Below are positions 46,464-56,051 of a stretch of DNA of 64,000 bases, piece by piece. Below the pieces are notes generated by a model. It ran no database searches. It worked only from the letters and a program-made list of their open reading frames with translations, and was not told the DNA's origin. The translations under genes were made by a program, and so were the position numbers. Every line of letters begins with the position of its first letter. The stretch's first letter is position 1. Where the stretch lies: assembly GCA_020636895.1 (NCBI GenBank), contig JACJWZ010000002.1:744001-808000 (forward strand), read 5' to 3'. The stretch comes from Thermoleophilales bacterium (GTDB lineage Bacteria; Actinomycetota; Thermoleophilia; Solirubrobacterales; 70-9).

Positions 46464-49328
46464 ATGGTGGAAAGCGGACCGCTGGTCGGCAGAAGCCGGG
46501 AGGTGGCTGCGCTCGCCGAGGCGCTGGAGCGACTCGACGAGGGGCCGATGGACTTCCTGGCGGTCCTCGGCGAACCGGGGATCGGCAAGACCCGACTGCT
46601 CGCCGAGCTGCGCGCGATGGCTGAGCAGCGCCGTTTCGCGGTGGTCCATGCGATCGCCTCCGAGTTCGAGTCGTACGTTCCCTACGCCGTTGCCGTCGCC
46701 GCGCTCGACCCCTACCTCGACTCGCTCACCGACGGCTTGCAGCCGGACGCCGGTGTGGAGCTCGGCTCGGTCTTCCCCTCCCTGACGGGCGCGAACGACG
46801 AGGCCGGGGGCACCGCCGGCGAGCGCTGGCGCGTCCACCGTTCGATCCGCGAGCTGATCGAACGACTTGCCGCTGACGCCCCGCTGGTGATCGTCCTCGA
46901 CGACGTCCACTGGAGCGACGATGCGAGCCTGGAGCTGATCGAAGCGCTCGTCAGGCGGCCGCCGCAGGCCCGTGCCCTGCTCGCATTCGGCTTCCGCGAC
47001 GGCGGTGCCCCGGAGCGCCTTGCGGGCGTCGCTGGGGCGCCGGCGGTCGAGCGCATCGTCCTCGAGCCGCTGAGCAGAGACGAGGCGGCGGAGCTGCTGG
47101 CGGTCACGCCGGGGTCGAGCTCCCTGGCCTCCCTCTACGAGCAGGTCGGCGGCAACCCCTTCTATCTCTCCCAGCTCGCTCGCCATGCGGATCGCGGCGA
47201 GGTTCCGGCGATGATCGGCGCGACGGTCGCCGCTGAGGTTGCGGCCCTCGACCCCCGGGGACGGGCGCTGCTCGAAGGGGCGGCCGTCACCGGCGAGCCT
47301 TTCGATCCTGATCTGGCGGCGACCGTCGCCGAGGTCGACGAGCGGGAGGCCCTGGAGGCGCTCGACGAGCTCCTGGCCGCGGACCTCGTGCGTTCGACAG
47401 AGACACCGCGCCGGTTCGCCTTCCGCCATCCGATCGTGCGCCGCGCCGTCTATGAGAGCGCGCCCGCGGGCTGGAGGATGGCGGCTCACGGCCGGGCCGC
47501 GGCTGCGCTGTCGAAGCGGGGCGCCGCCGCCGCGGCGATCGCCCCCCACATCGAGGAGTCGGCCACCGAGGGCGACGAAGGTGCCATCGCCCTGCTGCTG
47601 CGCGCGGGCGAGGAGGGATCGGCCCGGGCCCCGTTGGCGGCAGCCCGCTGCTACAGGGCGGCGCTCCGCCTACTTCCGGCGACCGATCGTGACCGTCAGA
47701 TCGCGGTCCGCGAACTGCTCGCGGGCGTCCTGCGAGCCGCGGGCGAACTGGATGCGGCGCGGAGCGTCCTGATCGAGGCCATCGCCCTGATCGAGGACCC
47801 CGCCGATCCCCGCCGCATCGAGGTGACGACGCGTTGCGCCGCCGCGGAGCGATGGCTGGGGCGGAGCGACGACGCCCGCCGCCGTCTCCTTGCAGCCGCC
47901 GACCAGCTCGCGGAGGGAGATCCGGCCGCGTCAGGGGTCCTGGTCGAGCTCGCTGTCGGCGCCGTCTACGACCGCGACTTCGAGGCGGCGGTGAAGGCGG
48001 GAACCGAAGCCCTCGCTGCCGCCCGCGGCCACGGCGCTGAGGCGAGGATCGCCGCCGCGGCGGCGGCGCTCTGCCTTGCCGAGTCGGTGTCGGGACGGAT
48101 CGAGTCCGCCAGCGAGCACCGCAGCGAGGCTCGGGCGATCGTCGACTCGCTCCCCGACGAGCAGCTGCTCGAGCAGATCGATGCCCTCTACCACCTCGCC
48201 TGGGCCGAGAACTACCTCGAGCACTACGAAGCGGCGCTCGGCCACGTCGACCGCATGATCGAGGCCGTGCGCCGTCTCGACGGAGCCAGGCCGCTCGTTC
48301 CGATGATGCTGCTCCGGTGCTATCCGCTGGAGACCCTCGGGCGTCTCGATGAGGCCGCCGAGGTCGCGAACGACGCGCTCGAGGCGTCGCAGCTCGGAGG
48401 CGACGCCCACTTCCGATCATGGGCCCTCTTCGAGCACGCGTGGGCCTGCTACTACCGGGGCAATGTCGGCGGCGCGATCGCCTCGGCCGAGGAGAGCATG
48501 CGCCTCGCGGAGCGGCGGATCGGCGGCGCCGGCCCGAGCGCCGGCATCGGCCCGGCCTGGGTTCTGGCGTGCGCGCTGATCGAGTCGGGCGAGCACGAGC
48601 GCGCCCGTGACCTGCTGCGCCCCCTGGTCGGCGAGGAGATCGAGGGGGCCATGCCGGTGGAGCGGACGTTCTTCTGGGAGACGCTCGCGCTGGCGGAGCT
48701 CGACGGCGGGGACCTCGGACTGGCGGAGTCCTACGTCGACCGAGCAGAACGCGATGCGGAGTCCCTCGATCTGGCGCTTCCGCTGGGCGTCGCCAGACGC
48801 TGTCGTGCCGCGCTCAGCCTGGCGTCCGCGGACGCCGAGGGAGCTGCGAAGCAGGCTGCGAGCAGCATCGGTTCCTTTGAGACGATCGGCGCCCGCATCG
48901 AGGTGGCCTTCAGCCGCCACCTGGAGGGACGCGCGCTCGCCGCGTCGGGCGACCGGCGTGCAGCCATCCGGACACTTCGGGAGGCCGAGTCGGAGCTCGC
49001 CGCGTGCGGCTCGAATCGCGAACGCGACGGGGCGCGCAGGGAGCTCCGTCGGCTGGGTGCCAGGGCACATGTGAGGGGCCCCGGCGGCTCCGGCTCCGGG
49101 TTGGACTCGCTGACGGGGCGGGAGCGGGAGATCGCCGCGCTGGTTGAGCGCAGGCTCACGAACCGGGAGATCGCCGCCGAGCTCGTGCTCAGCGAGAAGA
49201 CGATCGAATCCCACCTCCGCAACATCTTCGCGAAGCTCGGCGCCTCCTCCCGGGTCGAGGTTGCCAGGAAGCTGGAGGAGGCCGCCGCGGATGCCGGCGG
49301 CGATGGCGCAACGCAAAGTCCTAGTTAA
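46464..49328 (+). CDS. LuxR-family regulator with AAA ATPase (LAL/MalT-like)
   Basis: A 954-aa STAND-type transcription regulator. The N-terminal AAA module has Walker A GEPGIGKT (36-43), Walker B VIVLDDVHWSDD and GGNPFYLSQLAR. A long helical repeat region of about 500 residues (TPR-like) follows. A C-terminal LuxR helix-turn-helix (about 885-945) reads LTGREREIAALVERRLTNRE, IAAELVLSEKTIESHLRNIF. These proteins activate transcription when an inducer and ATP drive oligomerisation. It stands downstream of the MMPL gene and upstream of a membrane-protein gene; its targets are unknown. Confidence 0.94.
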   Translation: MVESGPLVGRSREVAALAEALERLDEGPMDFLAVLGEPGIGKTRLLAELRAMAEQRRFAVVHAIASEFESYVPYAVAVAALDPYLDSLTDGLQPDAGVELGSVFPSLTGANDEAGGTAGERWRVHRSIRELIERLAADAPLVIVLDDVHWSDDASLELIEALVRRPPQARALLAFGFRDGGAPERLAGVAGAPAVERIVLEPLSRDEAAELLAVTPGSSSLASLYEQVGGNPFYLSQLARHADRGEVPAMIGATVAAEVAALDPRGRALLEGAAVTGEPFDPDLAATVAEVDEREALEALDELLAADLVRSTETPRRFAFRHPIVRRAVYESAPAGWRMAAHGRAAAALSKRGAAAAAIAPHIEESATEGDEGAIALLLRAGEEGSARAPLAAARCYRAALRLLPATDRDRQIAVRELLAGVLRAAGELDAARSVLIEAIALIEDPADPRRIEVTTRCAAAERWLGRSDDARRRLLAAADQLAEGDPAASGVLVELAVGAVYDRDFEAAVKAGTEALAAARGHGAEARIAAAAAALCLAESVSGRIESASEHRSEARAIVDSLPDEQLLEQIDALYHLAWAENYLEHYEAALGHVDRMIEAVRRLDGARPLVPMMLLRCYPLETLGRLDEAAEVANDALEASQLGGDAHFRSWALFEHAWACYYRGNVGGAIASAEESMRLAERRIGGAGPSAGIGPAWVLACALIESGEHERARDLLRPLVGEEIEGAMPVERTFFWETLALAELDGGDLGLAESYVDRAERDAESLDLALPLGVARRCRAALSLASADAEGAAKQAASSIGSFETIGARIEVAFSRHLEGRALAASGDRRAAIRTLREAESELAACGSNRERDGARRELRRLGARAHVRGPGGSGSGLDSLTGREREIAALVERRLTNREIAAELVLSEKTIESHLRNIFAKLGASSRVEVARKLEEAAADAGGDGATQSPS

Positions 49329-49443
49329 GGAACGCTCACATAGGTATCCTGGCCAGGAAGGCGCGCCACTTTCGAGGGCATCGCCCACCCGCGCCGAAGG
49401 AACTTCGGGGGACCCGAAGGGTTTGGGTCCAACAAGACCATCG

Positions 49444-50493
49444 ATGAAGACCGTGCTCGCACCACAGCCTCCTGCCGCCGACCTCGCCGAGATCGAGACC
49501 GACCCGACGCTGCGCGTCGTCGAAGAGGGGCTGCCCGCGGCCGCGCCGCGCCGCTCCTGGCTCAAGCGCCACTCCAAGGGCGTGAGCATCGCGTTCGCGC
49601 TCGCAGTCACGACGGCTCTCGTCGTCGGCCTCTATGGCAAGCGCCACGAGATGGCCGGAGCGCTCGACTCGGCCTCGTGGGGAGTCCTCGCACTTGCCTG
49701 CGCCGCACAGGTGGCCTGGCTCCTCACCCGCAGCGAGGCCTGGCACACATGCGTCGACGCCGCCGGTGCCGAGTGCGGCCGCCGCCCACTCTTCCGTGCC
49801 GCCGCGATCGGCAACATCGGCAGCATCTTCACTCCCAGCTTCGGACTCGCCGTCCGCATCGCCGAGCTTCGCCGCACCGCCCCCGACAAGTCACCGTGCG
49901 CGGGGACGCTGGTCGCCGCTGAGATGCCGATCGTGGTCGTCGAGATCGCGCTCGCCGCAATCTGCTCGTTCACTCTGATCGCGCCGCTCGGGATCCCCTG
50001 GTGGGTGCCGGTGCTCGCGCTCGCCGGGGGCGCCGGAGTCGTCGCGGGGCTCAGCCGGCTCGCCCACCGCAAGCGCCACGGCTTCTGGAACGGACTCGCG
50101 GTCCTCCGCGGTCTGCGCCACCGCAACACGATCATCGGCCTCACCGTCCTCGCCGTCGGCCTCCAGGTCCTGCGCAACTGGCTGATTCTGCGCGGGGTGG
50201 GCGTCGACATCTCGGTCTTCGACGCGATGGCGCTTCTCATCGCGACCGCCGCCCTCGGCCTGCTCCCAATCGGTCCGGGCCTGGGGATGACGACGACCGT
50301 GCTGATCCTCGGCTCCAACGGCGTCGCCGCGACCGCAGCCGCCGGCGCGTTGCTGACCGCGACCGGCGTCGTCGGCGCCTTTGTCTTCGCGGCCTGGGCC
50401 CTCGCCGACCGCCGCTTTGGCCATCGCTGGGAGCTGCCTGGGGTGGATCTCCGCCGCCCGCGCCGGATCCCGAACTACGCCGGCGGCCGCTGA
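49444..50493 (+). CDS. Lysylphosphatidylglycerol synthase-like membrane protein (UPF0104 family)
   Basis: A 349-aa integral membrane protein with about 7-8 helices, resembling the flippase-like membrane half of LPG synthases (AglD/MprF N-terminal domain). Recognisable patterns: SEAWHTCVDAAGAE, RAAAIGNIGSIFTPSFGLAVRIAELRR, and LGLLPIGPGLGMTTT, where the Pro/Gly-rich motif between helices is diagnostic. There is no soluble aminoacyltransferase domain. It probably moves or handles lipids, for example a glycosyl- or aminoacyl-lipid. ATG 49444. Confidence 0.85.
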   Translation: MKTVLAPQPPAADLAEIETDPTLRVVEEGLPAAAPRRSWLKRHSKGVSIAFALAVTTALVVGLYGKRHEMAGALDSASWGVLALACAAQVAWLLTRSEAWHTCVDAAGAECGRRPLFRAAAIGNIGSIFTPSFGLAVRIAELRRTAPDKSPCAGTLVAAEMPIVVVEIALAAICSFTLIAPLGIPWWVPVLALAGGAGVVAGLSRLAHRKRHGFWNGLAVLRGLRHRNTIIGLTVLAVGLQVLRNWLILRGVGVDISVFDAMALLIATAALGLLPIGPGLGMTTTVLILGSNGVAATAAAGALLTATGVVGAFVFAAWALADRRFGHRWELPGVDLRRPRRIPNYAGGR

Positions 50494-50543
50494 CACCGCG
50501 CGGCAGGCCGCGCCCGCCGCCGATTCGTCAAGCTCCGCGGCCT

Positions 50544-51284
50544 GTGGAGGTCGAGTCCGAGACCAAGGCCGAGCTGCGGCTCGGCCGCATCGTCGGTGAG
50601 TTCATCGCCACCTACCGGGCGAGCTGGCGTGACCTGCTCCTACTCGGGCTCCTGATCTTCGTCCCGGTCGGCCTGCTCGAGTCGATCGGGCCCACGGACG
50701 TCCAGATAGACCGGATCGACGACCTGCGCCTGATCCCGATCGCGCTTCTCGCCTCCATTCAGATCGTGGTCCCGCTGCTCGGGACGGTCTTCTACGCCGG
50801 TGCGGTCTCCGCGCAGGTCGTGCGGATGCGCGGCGGCGCTCACCTCGGGATCAGAGAGCTCGCCCGCGAGTTGCCCTACGGCCGTCTCGTCGCCGCCGAT
50901 GTCCTACTCGTCCTGCTCACCGGCGTCGGCCTCGCGCTGCTGCTCGTCCCCGGCTTCGTGATCCTCACCCTCTACGCGCTGATCGCACCGATCATCGAGA
51001 TCGAGGACAGCACCGTCCGCGCCTCTCTCAAGCGCAGCCGCGAGCTCGTACGCGGCAACTTCTGGAAAGTCGCAGGCCTGATCTGGCCGGCCACCCTCCT
51101 CAGCTCAGCCCTCGAGGCGGTCGGGGACGACTCCGCCTTCGAGATCCTCGGGGAGGGCTTCCCCGCCGATTGGCTCAGCACCGTCCTCGGCAACCTCCTC
51201 GCCGGCCCGGTCTGGGCGCTGATCGTGGTGATCCTCTACCTGGAGCTGACCCGGCTCAAGGAGGCGTCGGCCCGGGCGCGCTAG
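50544..51284 (+). CDS. Conserved integral membrane protein (DUF-type, YciC-like)
   Basis: A 246-aa protein with about six helices. It has an amphipathic N-terminus (LRLGRIVGEFIATYRASW), then a loop with GIRELARELPYGR before the third helix and a conserved amphipathic stretch STVRASLKRSRELVRGNFWK between helices 4 and 5. This layout recurs in the YciC/GlpQ-membrane-domain-like group of unknown role. GTG 50544 follows the previous gene by 50 nt. Its stop overlaps that of the HMG-CoA reductase gene on the other strand (CTAG at 51281-51284). Confidence 0.75.
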   Translation: MEVESETKAELRLGRIVGEFIATYRASWRDLLLLGLLIFVPVGLLESIGPTDVQIDRIDDLRLIPIALLASIQIVVPLLGTVFYAGAVSAQVVRMRGGAHLGIRELARELPYGRLVAADVLLVLLTGVGLALLLVPGFVILTLYALIAPIIEIEDSTVRASLKRSRELVRGNFWKVAGLIWPATLLSSALEAVGDDSAFEILGEGFPADWLSTVLGNLLAGPVWALIVVILYLELTRLKEASARAR

Positions 51285-52456
51285 CGATTGCGCCCGTAGA
51301 TGTCGTGTGCCTTCACCCACTCCTCGGCGACGACCGCCGAGCCCAGTGAGAGCTCCCCGCAGAGGACCGTGGCGGCGATGATCTCGGCCAGTTTGTTGAC
51401 CTTGCCGGCGCCGGCGCATCCGAGCAGCTCGAGGCACTCGCGCTGGGTTGCGAGGTGGGTGCCGCCGCCGAAGGTGGCGACGATCAGCGACGGGATCGTG
51501 ACCGAGTAGTAGTAGTCGCCGTTGTCGTTCAGCTCGGTGTAGACGAAGGCGGCCGAGGACTCGGCCACGTTGGCGACGTCCTGGCCGGTGGCGATGAACA
51601 CCGCGGTGATCCCGTTGGCCGAGTGGGAGCCGTTGTTGTTGACGCCCGACATGAAGCCGCCGAGGTTCGCCACCTGCCGAGCCTTGAACAGCTGCTCGGT
51701 GCTCGAGCGCATCACCCCGTTGACGAACTCGTTTGGAATCGTCGCCTCGGCGACGACGCGCTTGCCGCGCGTGTTGAGCATGTTCACCTGCGAGGTCTTC
51801 TTGTCGGTCGCGAACGCTGACTCGAGCTGGAAGTGCTCGATCCCGTCGTAGTTGGCGAGGATCCAGTCGCAAGCGGCGGAGGTCGCCTTGCCCGAGAGGT
51901 TCTGGCCCGCCGCGTCCCCGGTCGTGTAGTTGAAGCGGGTGAAGAGGATCTTCGAGGCGGTGTACTGCTCGATGTTGCGGAGCTTCCCCGAGCTCGTGGT
52001 GGCCTCGGCGGCCGCCTTGATCTCGTCGAAGTGATCGTTCATCCAGCGCGCGAACGGCGTCACCTCGCGGGCGCTGGAGAAGCCGAAGCAGGGAGCCCGC
52101 TGCATCGCGTCGTCGAGGACGGTCGTCTTCACGCCGCCGACCTGCCGCAGCAGCTTCATGCCGCGGTTGTAGCTCGCGACCAGCGTCCCCTCCGCGGTCG
52201 CCATCGGAACGTAGAACTCGCCCTTGGCGTGCTCGCCGTCGACGAGCAGGGGCCCCGCGAGACCGATCGGCACCTGTGCGACGCCGAGGAAGTTCTCGAC
52301 GTTGCCGGGCAGGATCCCCGGGTCGAAGGAGTAGCTGCCGACGTTCTCGAGCGACGCGCCCGAGACCTCCTCGGCGAACCGCAGGCGCGCCTCCTGCGCG
52401 GCGCGCGTGTAGTCGTCGTCGGGGTCGCGGGGTACTCGTCGTTCCTCGTCGCTCAC
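51281..52456 (-). CDS. hmgA: HMG-CoA reductase (class I)
   Basis: A 391-aa soluble reductase of class I type (mevalonate formation from HMG-CoA with NADPH). Catalytic Glu is in MATAEGTLVASYNRG, Lys in FATDKKTSQVN, Asp in FIATGQDVANVAES and His near the C-terminus in VKAHDIYGRN. ENFLGVAQVPIGLAGPL (substrate loop) and VATFGGGTHLATQ are conserved. The GTG start follows GGAGGTGCAG. Class I is usual for eukaryotes and archaea; most Actinobacteria make isoprenoids by the MEP route, so it suggests transfer or a dedicated mevalonate supply. No other mevalonate gene is in the window. Confidence 0.93.
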   Translation of the reverse strand: MSDEERRVPRDPDDDYTRAAQEARLRFAEEVSGASLENVGSYSFDPGILPGNVENFLGVAQVPIGLAGPLLVDGEHAKGEFYVPMATAEGTLVASYNRGMKLLRQVGGVKTTVLDDAMQRAPCFGFSSAREVTPFARWMNDHFDEIKAAAEATTSSGKLRNIEQYTASKILFTRFNYTTGDAAGQNLSGKATSAACDWILANYDGIEHFQLESAFATDKKTSQVNMLNTRGKRVVAEATIPNEFVNGVMRSSTEQLFKARQVANLGGFMSGVNNNGSHSANGITAVFIATGQDVANVAESSAAFVYTELNDNGDYYYSVTIPSLIVATFGGGTHLATQRECLELLGCAGAGKVNKLAEIIAATVLCGELSLGSAVVAEEWVKAHDIYGRNR

Positions 52457-52513
52457 CTGCACCTCCCGGGTCGAGTCGAAGGCGATCCTAGACGGCGGTC
52501 CGCCCCCGCCCCC

Positions 52514-52567
52514 GCGCCGAACGTCGATTTCGCCCCCGTATAGCCCCGCGCGGTGAACGTTCGGCGC
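52514..52567 (-). repeat. 54-bp palindromic element, copy 2
   Basis: Read on the minus strand this is GCGCCGAACGT...ACGTTCGGCGC with 11-bp perfect ends, 49/54 identical to 6051-6104. The differences lie in the centre (GAGGGGTG against ACGGGGGC), with one at the last base. It sits between the divergent HMG-CoA reductase and GNAT genes, so it may overlap promoters. Confidence 0.85.
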
Positions 52568-52597
52568 AGCGGCGGGCCGGTCGGCCAAGATGCGCGT

Positions 52598-53128
52598 GTG
52601 GAGGCATCGCCCGTCCAGATCCGCCCGGCCACCGCAGCCGACGCCGAGTCGTTCGTCGCGGCGTCGATCGCAAGCGCTGATCTCCACGGCCCCTGGATCG
52701 AGCCGCCGCGCACCGCCACCGCCTACGCCGAGATGCTGCGCCGGGCCGAGGCGCCGAACCGCTTCCAGTACCTCGTCATCGCCCCGGACGGCGGCATCGG
52801 GGGAACCGTGACGGTCGGCGACATCGTTCGCGGCAACTTCCAGTCGGCCTACCTCGGCTACGCGGCGTTCGCCCCCCACGCCGGCCGGGGCCTGATGACC
52901 GCCGGCCTCGCCGCCGTCGTCGACCGCGCATTCACAGAGCTCAGGCTGCATCGGCTCGAGGCCAACGTCCAGCCGGGGAACCTCCCGTCCGCGGCCCTCG
53001 TCCGTCGCCTCGGCTTCCGCCTCGAGGGCCACTCCCCGCGCTACCTGGCCGTACTCGGCGAGTGGCGCGACCACGACCGCTGGGCGATCACGAGCGAGGA
53101 TTGGCGCGGTCCTCTGCCCCGGGACTGA
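52598..53128 (+). CDS. GNAT acetyltransferase (RimJ/RimL-like)
   Basis: A 176-aa N-acetyltransferase. It has VQIRPATAADAESFVAAS at the start, YLGYAAFAPHAGRGLMTAGL as the acetyl-CoA pyrophosphate-binding loop (motif A, R-x-x-G-x-G/A variant), LHRLEANVQPGNLPSAALVR and RLGFRLEGHSPRYL. These are the RimJ/RimL features that modify protein or small-molecule amines. GTG 52598 gives the family N-terminus. No partner is suggested by the neighbours. Confidence 0.9.
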   Translation: MEASPVQIRPATAADAESFVAASIASADLHGPWIEPPRTATAYAEMLRRAEAPNRFQYLVIAPDGGIGGTVTVGDIVRGNFQSAYLGYAAFAPHAGRGLMTAGLAAVVDRAFTELRLHRLEANVQPGNLPSAALVRRLGFRLEGHSPRYLAVLGEWRDHDRWAITSEDWRGPLPRD

Positions 53129-53213
53129 CCAGCCTCTCCACGGAACCCGGCGGTTGGGATGCGTACCGGGAGCGCACTCTCAAGCGATTTCGCGCCCGTG
53201 TCGATAGCGAGAT

Positions 53214-56039
53214 GTGACGCCAGATCCGGAAGGCAGGGACGGCGGGACCGCGGTGCTCTCAGAACCACGGGAGGCGAGCGGCCTCACCACCCGCCTGGTG
53301 CTCACCTTCGTCGAGCGCGAAGGTGGGCGCGCGGCCGTCGACGAGGTGCTGAGCCGCTGTGGTCTCAGCGACCGCGAGGATGAGCTGCGGGACGAGAACG
53401 CCTGGTTCCCCGATCACACCCGCACCGACCTCTTCGAGGCGGCCGCCGCAACGCTCGGGGACCCTGACGTCGCCCGCCGCATCGGCTCCGCGGCGATCGG
53501 CCTCAACGTCGGTCAGGCGCTGAAGCTCTCGCTGCGGGCGCTCGGCTCGCCGAAGCTCATCTACTCGAACATCGGGCGGGCCAGCGGCAAGTTCAACCGG
53601 GTTCACCGCATGGACGTCCTCCATTGCGGTTCGACCTCGGCGCGGATCCGCAACGTCCCGATCGGCGACGCGGCCCACCACCCCACCGACTGCGGCTACA
53701 ACATGGGCCTGCTCTCCTGCGTGCCGCTGGTCTTCGGTGAGCCGAAGGCGCGCGTCCGCCACCCACGCTGCATCGGCAACGGCGATCCCGAGTGCATCTA
53801 CGAGGTCGAGTGGAGTGCGCTGGACCGGTCGGCCGTGATGGCCGCCATCGTCGCCGCGGCGCTGGTGACCCTCACGGTGGTCGCGATCGCACTTCCCGAG
53901 TTGCTTCCGGTCGCGACCGCCATCGCCGGCGCGATCGCGGTGTTCGCGGCGGTCCGGGTGATCGCCGATCGCCGGCGCCGCTGGCGGCTCCTGCAGAACC
54001 AGCTCTCCGGGCAGGCCGAGGCGACCGACCTGATGGCGAAGTCGATGCAGGACCTCGTCTCGGCGCTGCAGCTCGACGAGGTCCTCTCGAAGGTGACCGC
54101 GAACGCTCAGTCGGCGGTGGGCGGCGCCGAGTTCGCGTTGCTGGTCGCCGAGCCGGGCGGCCTGCGTGCTCGCTCCTCCTCCGACCTGCCCCCTCCCACG
54201 GTCGCGATGCTCGAGGCGTGGGGGAGCGCGAACGCGACGCTGCTCCGCGATCCGGTGATGATCGACGACCTCGCCACCGTCCCGGAGCTCGCCGGGCTGC
54301 CGCTGGACCACACCGTCCCGCTCGGCTCGCTCTGCGCGTCCCCGCTCGTCTACCGCGGCAGCTCGCTCGGGGTGCTCATCGCGCTCTCGACCGCCGACAG
54401 CCCCTTCTTCCCCCGCGATATCGACCTCCTCTCCTCCTACGCCGCCCAGGCGGCGATAGCCCTCACCAACGCCCGACTCTTCGAAGCCCAGCAGGAGCTC
54501 GCAATCCAGGACCCGCTGACCGGCCTCTTCAATCACCGGCACTTCCACGAGACGCTGGGCCGCGAGCTCGACCGCTGCCGCCGCCACGGTGGCGAGCTCG
54601 GGCTCGTCATGTTCGACCTCGACGGCTTCAAGGGCGTCAACGACACCGGTGGGCACGCCGAGGGCGACGAGGTCCTCCGCCGCGTCGCCGACGCACTGGG
54701 GAGCACCTGCCGCAGCTCCGATCTCCCGTTCCGCGTCGGCGGCGACGAGTTCGCGCTCGTGCTTCCCAGCGCGGGGCCGGCGGCGGCTCGGGCCGCAGCC
54801 GAGCGTGCCTGCGCGGTGATCGACCGGATCGACGAGCGGACGACGATCTCCTTCGGGGTCGCCTCCTGGCCGGACGCCGGCCCGACCAAGGACGCTCTCC
54901 TCGACCGCGCGGACCGCAGCCTCTACCGGATGAAGCGGGCGACCGAGGACGAGGACGAGGTCAAGCCGATGGACGAGCAGGACGGCCGCCAGCTCAGCAA
55001 GCACGAGCGCCTCGCATGCGCCAGCCGCATCGCCGTGAAGCTCGCACCGCTGCTCGACGAAGCTGCGATCTCCCGCACCGCTGTCGCCGAACTGCAGGAG
55101 ACGTTCGGATACCACCGTGTCGCCGTCCATCGCACCTCCGCGCTGGGGCTGGTCCCCGTCGCCTCCGCCGGCCTCGGCGGGCTCCCCGACCAGACCGCGA
55201 CCGAAGCCGGATCCGCCGGGCGCGCCGCCCGCAGCGGCGAGGCCGTGCTCGTCGCCGATACCACCGGCTCCGAGGCGGGCTCGGAGCTGGCGATGCCGAT
55301 CCGCGTCGACGGCGATCCGTGGGGAGTGCTCGAGCTCGCCCACCACGAGCCCGGTGGCTTCGACTTCGACGACCTTCTGTTCGCCGACACGATCGGCGCC
55401 GCCATCGGCGCGGCGCTTCATCGTTGCCAGCTCTACGCCGAGCTCGAGGGCACGTTCATGCGCACGCTCGCGGTGCTCTCCGACGCCCTCGAGGCGAAGG
55501 ACTCCTACACGGCCGCGCACGCGCGAGAGGTCGCCGATCTCACGGTCCGGACCGCGGGAGCCCTCGGGATGGAGGCCGACGACCTGCGCACGCTCCGCTA
55601 CGGCGCCCTCCTGCACGACATCGGCAAGATCTCGATCCGCAGCGAGATCCTCCACAAGCCCGGACCGCTGACCGACGCCGAGTACGAGGAGATCAAGGAG
55701 CACACCGTCGTCGGCGCCAAGATGCTCGAGCGCATCCCCTACTTCGCCGACGTGCACCCGCTCGTGCGCTCCTCGCACGAGCGCTGGGACGGGCGCGGCT
55801 ACCCCGACGAGCTGGCGTTCGAGGCGATCCCCCTCGGCGCCCGGGTGATCGCCGCCTGCGATGCCTTCCACGCGATGACCTCCGACCGCCCCTACCGAGC
55901 CGCGATGGAGCGCTCGGACGCGATCGAGGAGCTGCGGCGTTGCTCGGGGACGCAGTTCGACCCTTCTGTGATCGACGCGCTGGTCGGCCTGCTCGACGCG
56001 AGGCCCGCCGGGGACCGGGAGACCGCCGCCGCCCGGTAA
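53214..56039 (+). CDS. Bifunctional GGDEF/HD-GYP cyclic-di-GMP protein with N-terminal sensor
   Basis: A 941-aa signalling protein. N-terminal region (about 20-200) is V4R/heme-NO-binding-like: GLNVGQALKLSLRALGSPK, and a Cys-containing HPRCIGNGDPECIYEVEW. Two membrane helices (about 205-250) follow, then GAF, then the diguanylate cyclase with RVGGDEFALV and an RxxD inhibitory site (RSSD) five residues before it. A second GAF precedes HD-GYP: AAHAREVADL, LLHDIGKISIRSEIL and SHERWDGRGYPDEL. Both catalytic sites look intact, so it could make and degrade c-di-GMP. GTG 53253 is an alternative start. Confidence 0.93.
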   Translation: MTPDPEGRDGGTAVLSEPREASGLTTRLVLTFVEREGGRAAVDEVLSRCGLSDREDELRDENAWFPDHTRTDLFEAAAATLGDPDVARRIGSAAIGLNVGQALKLSLRALGSPKLIYSNIGRASGKFNRVHRMDVLHCGSTSARIRNVPIGDAAHHPTDCGYNMGLLSCVPLVFGEPKARVRHPRCIGNGDPECIYEVEWSALDRSAVMAAIVAAALVTLTVVAIALPELLPVATAIAGAIAVFAAVRVIADRRRRWRLLQNQLSGQAEATDLMAKSMQDLVSALQLDEVLSKVTANAQSAVGGAEFALLVAEPGGLRARSSSDLPPPTVAMLEAWGSANATLLRDPVMIDDLATVPELAGLPLDHTVPLGSLCASPLVYRGSSLGVLIALSTADSPFFPRDIDLLSSYAAQAAIALTNARLFEAQQELAIQDPLTGLFNHRHFHETLGRELDRCRRHGGELGLVMFDLDGFKGVNDTGGHAEGDEVLRRVADALGSTCRSSDLPFRVGGDEFALVLPSAGPAAARAAAERACAVIDRIDERTTISFGVASWPDAGPTKDALLDRADRSLYRMKRATEDEDEVKPMDEQDGRQLSKHERLACASRIAVKLAPLLDEAAISRTAVAELQETFGYHRVAVHRTSALGLVPVASAGLGGLPDQTATEAGSAGRAARSGEAVLVADTTGSEAGSELAMPIRVDGDPWGVLELAHHEPGGFDFDDLLFADTIGAAIGAALHRCQLYAELEGTFMRTLAVLSDALEAKDSYTAAHAREVADLTVRTAGALGMEADDLRTLRYGALLHDIGKISIRSEILHKPGPLTDAEYEEIKEHTVVGAKMLERIPYFADVHPLVRSSHERWDGRGYPDELAFEAIPLGARVIAACDAFHAMTSDRPYRAAMERSDAIEELRRCSGTQFDPSVIDALVGLLDARPAGDRETAAAR

Positions 56040-56051
56040 TACTCGCGAGTC

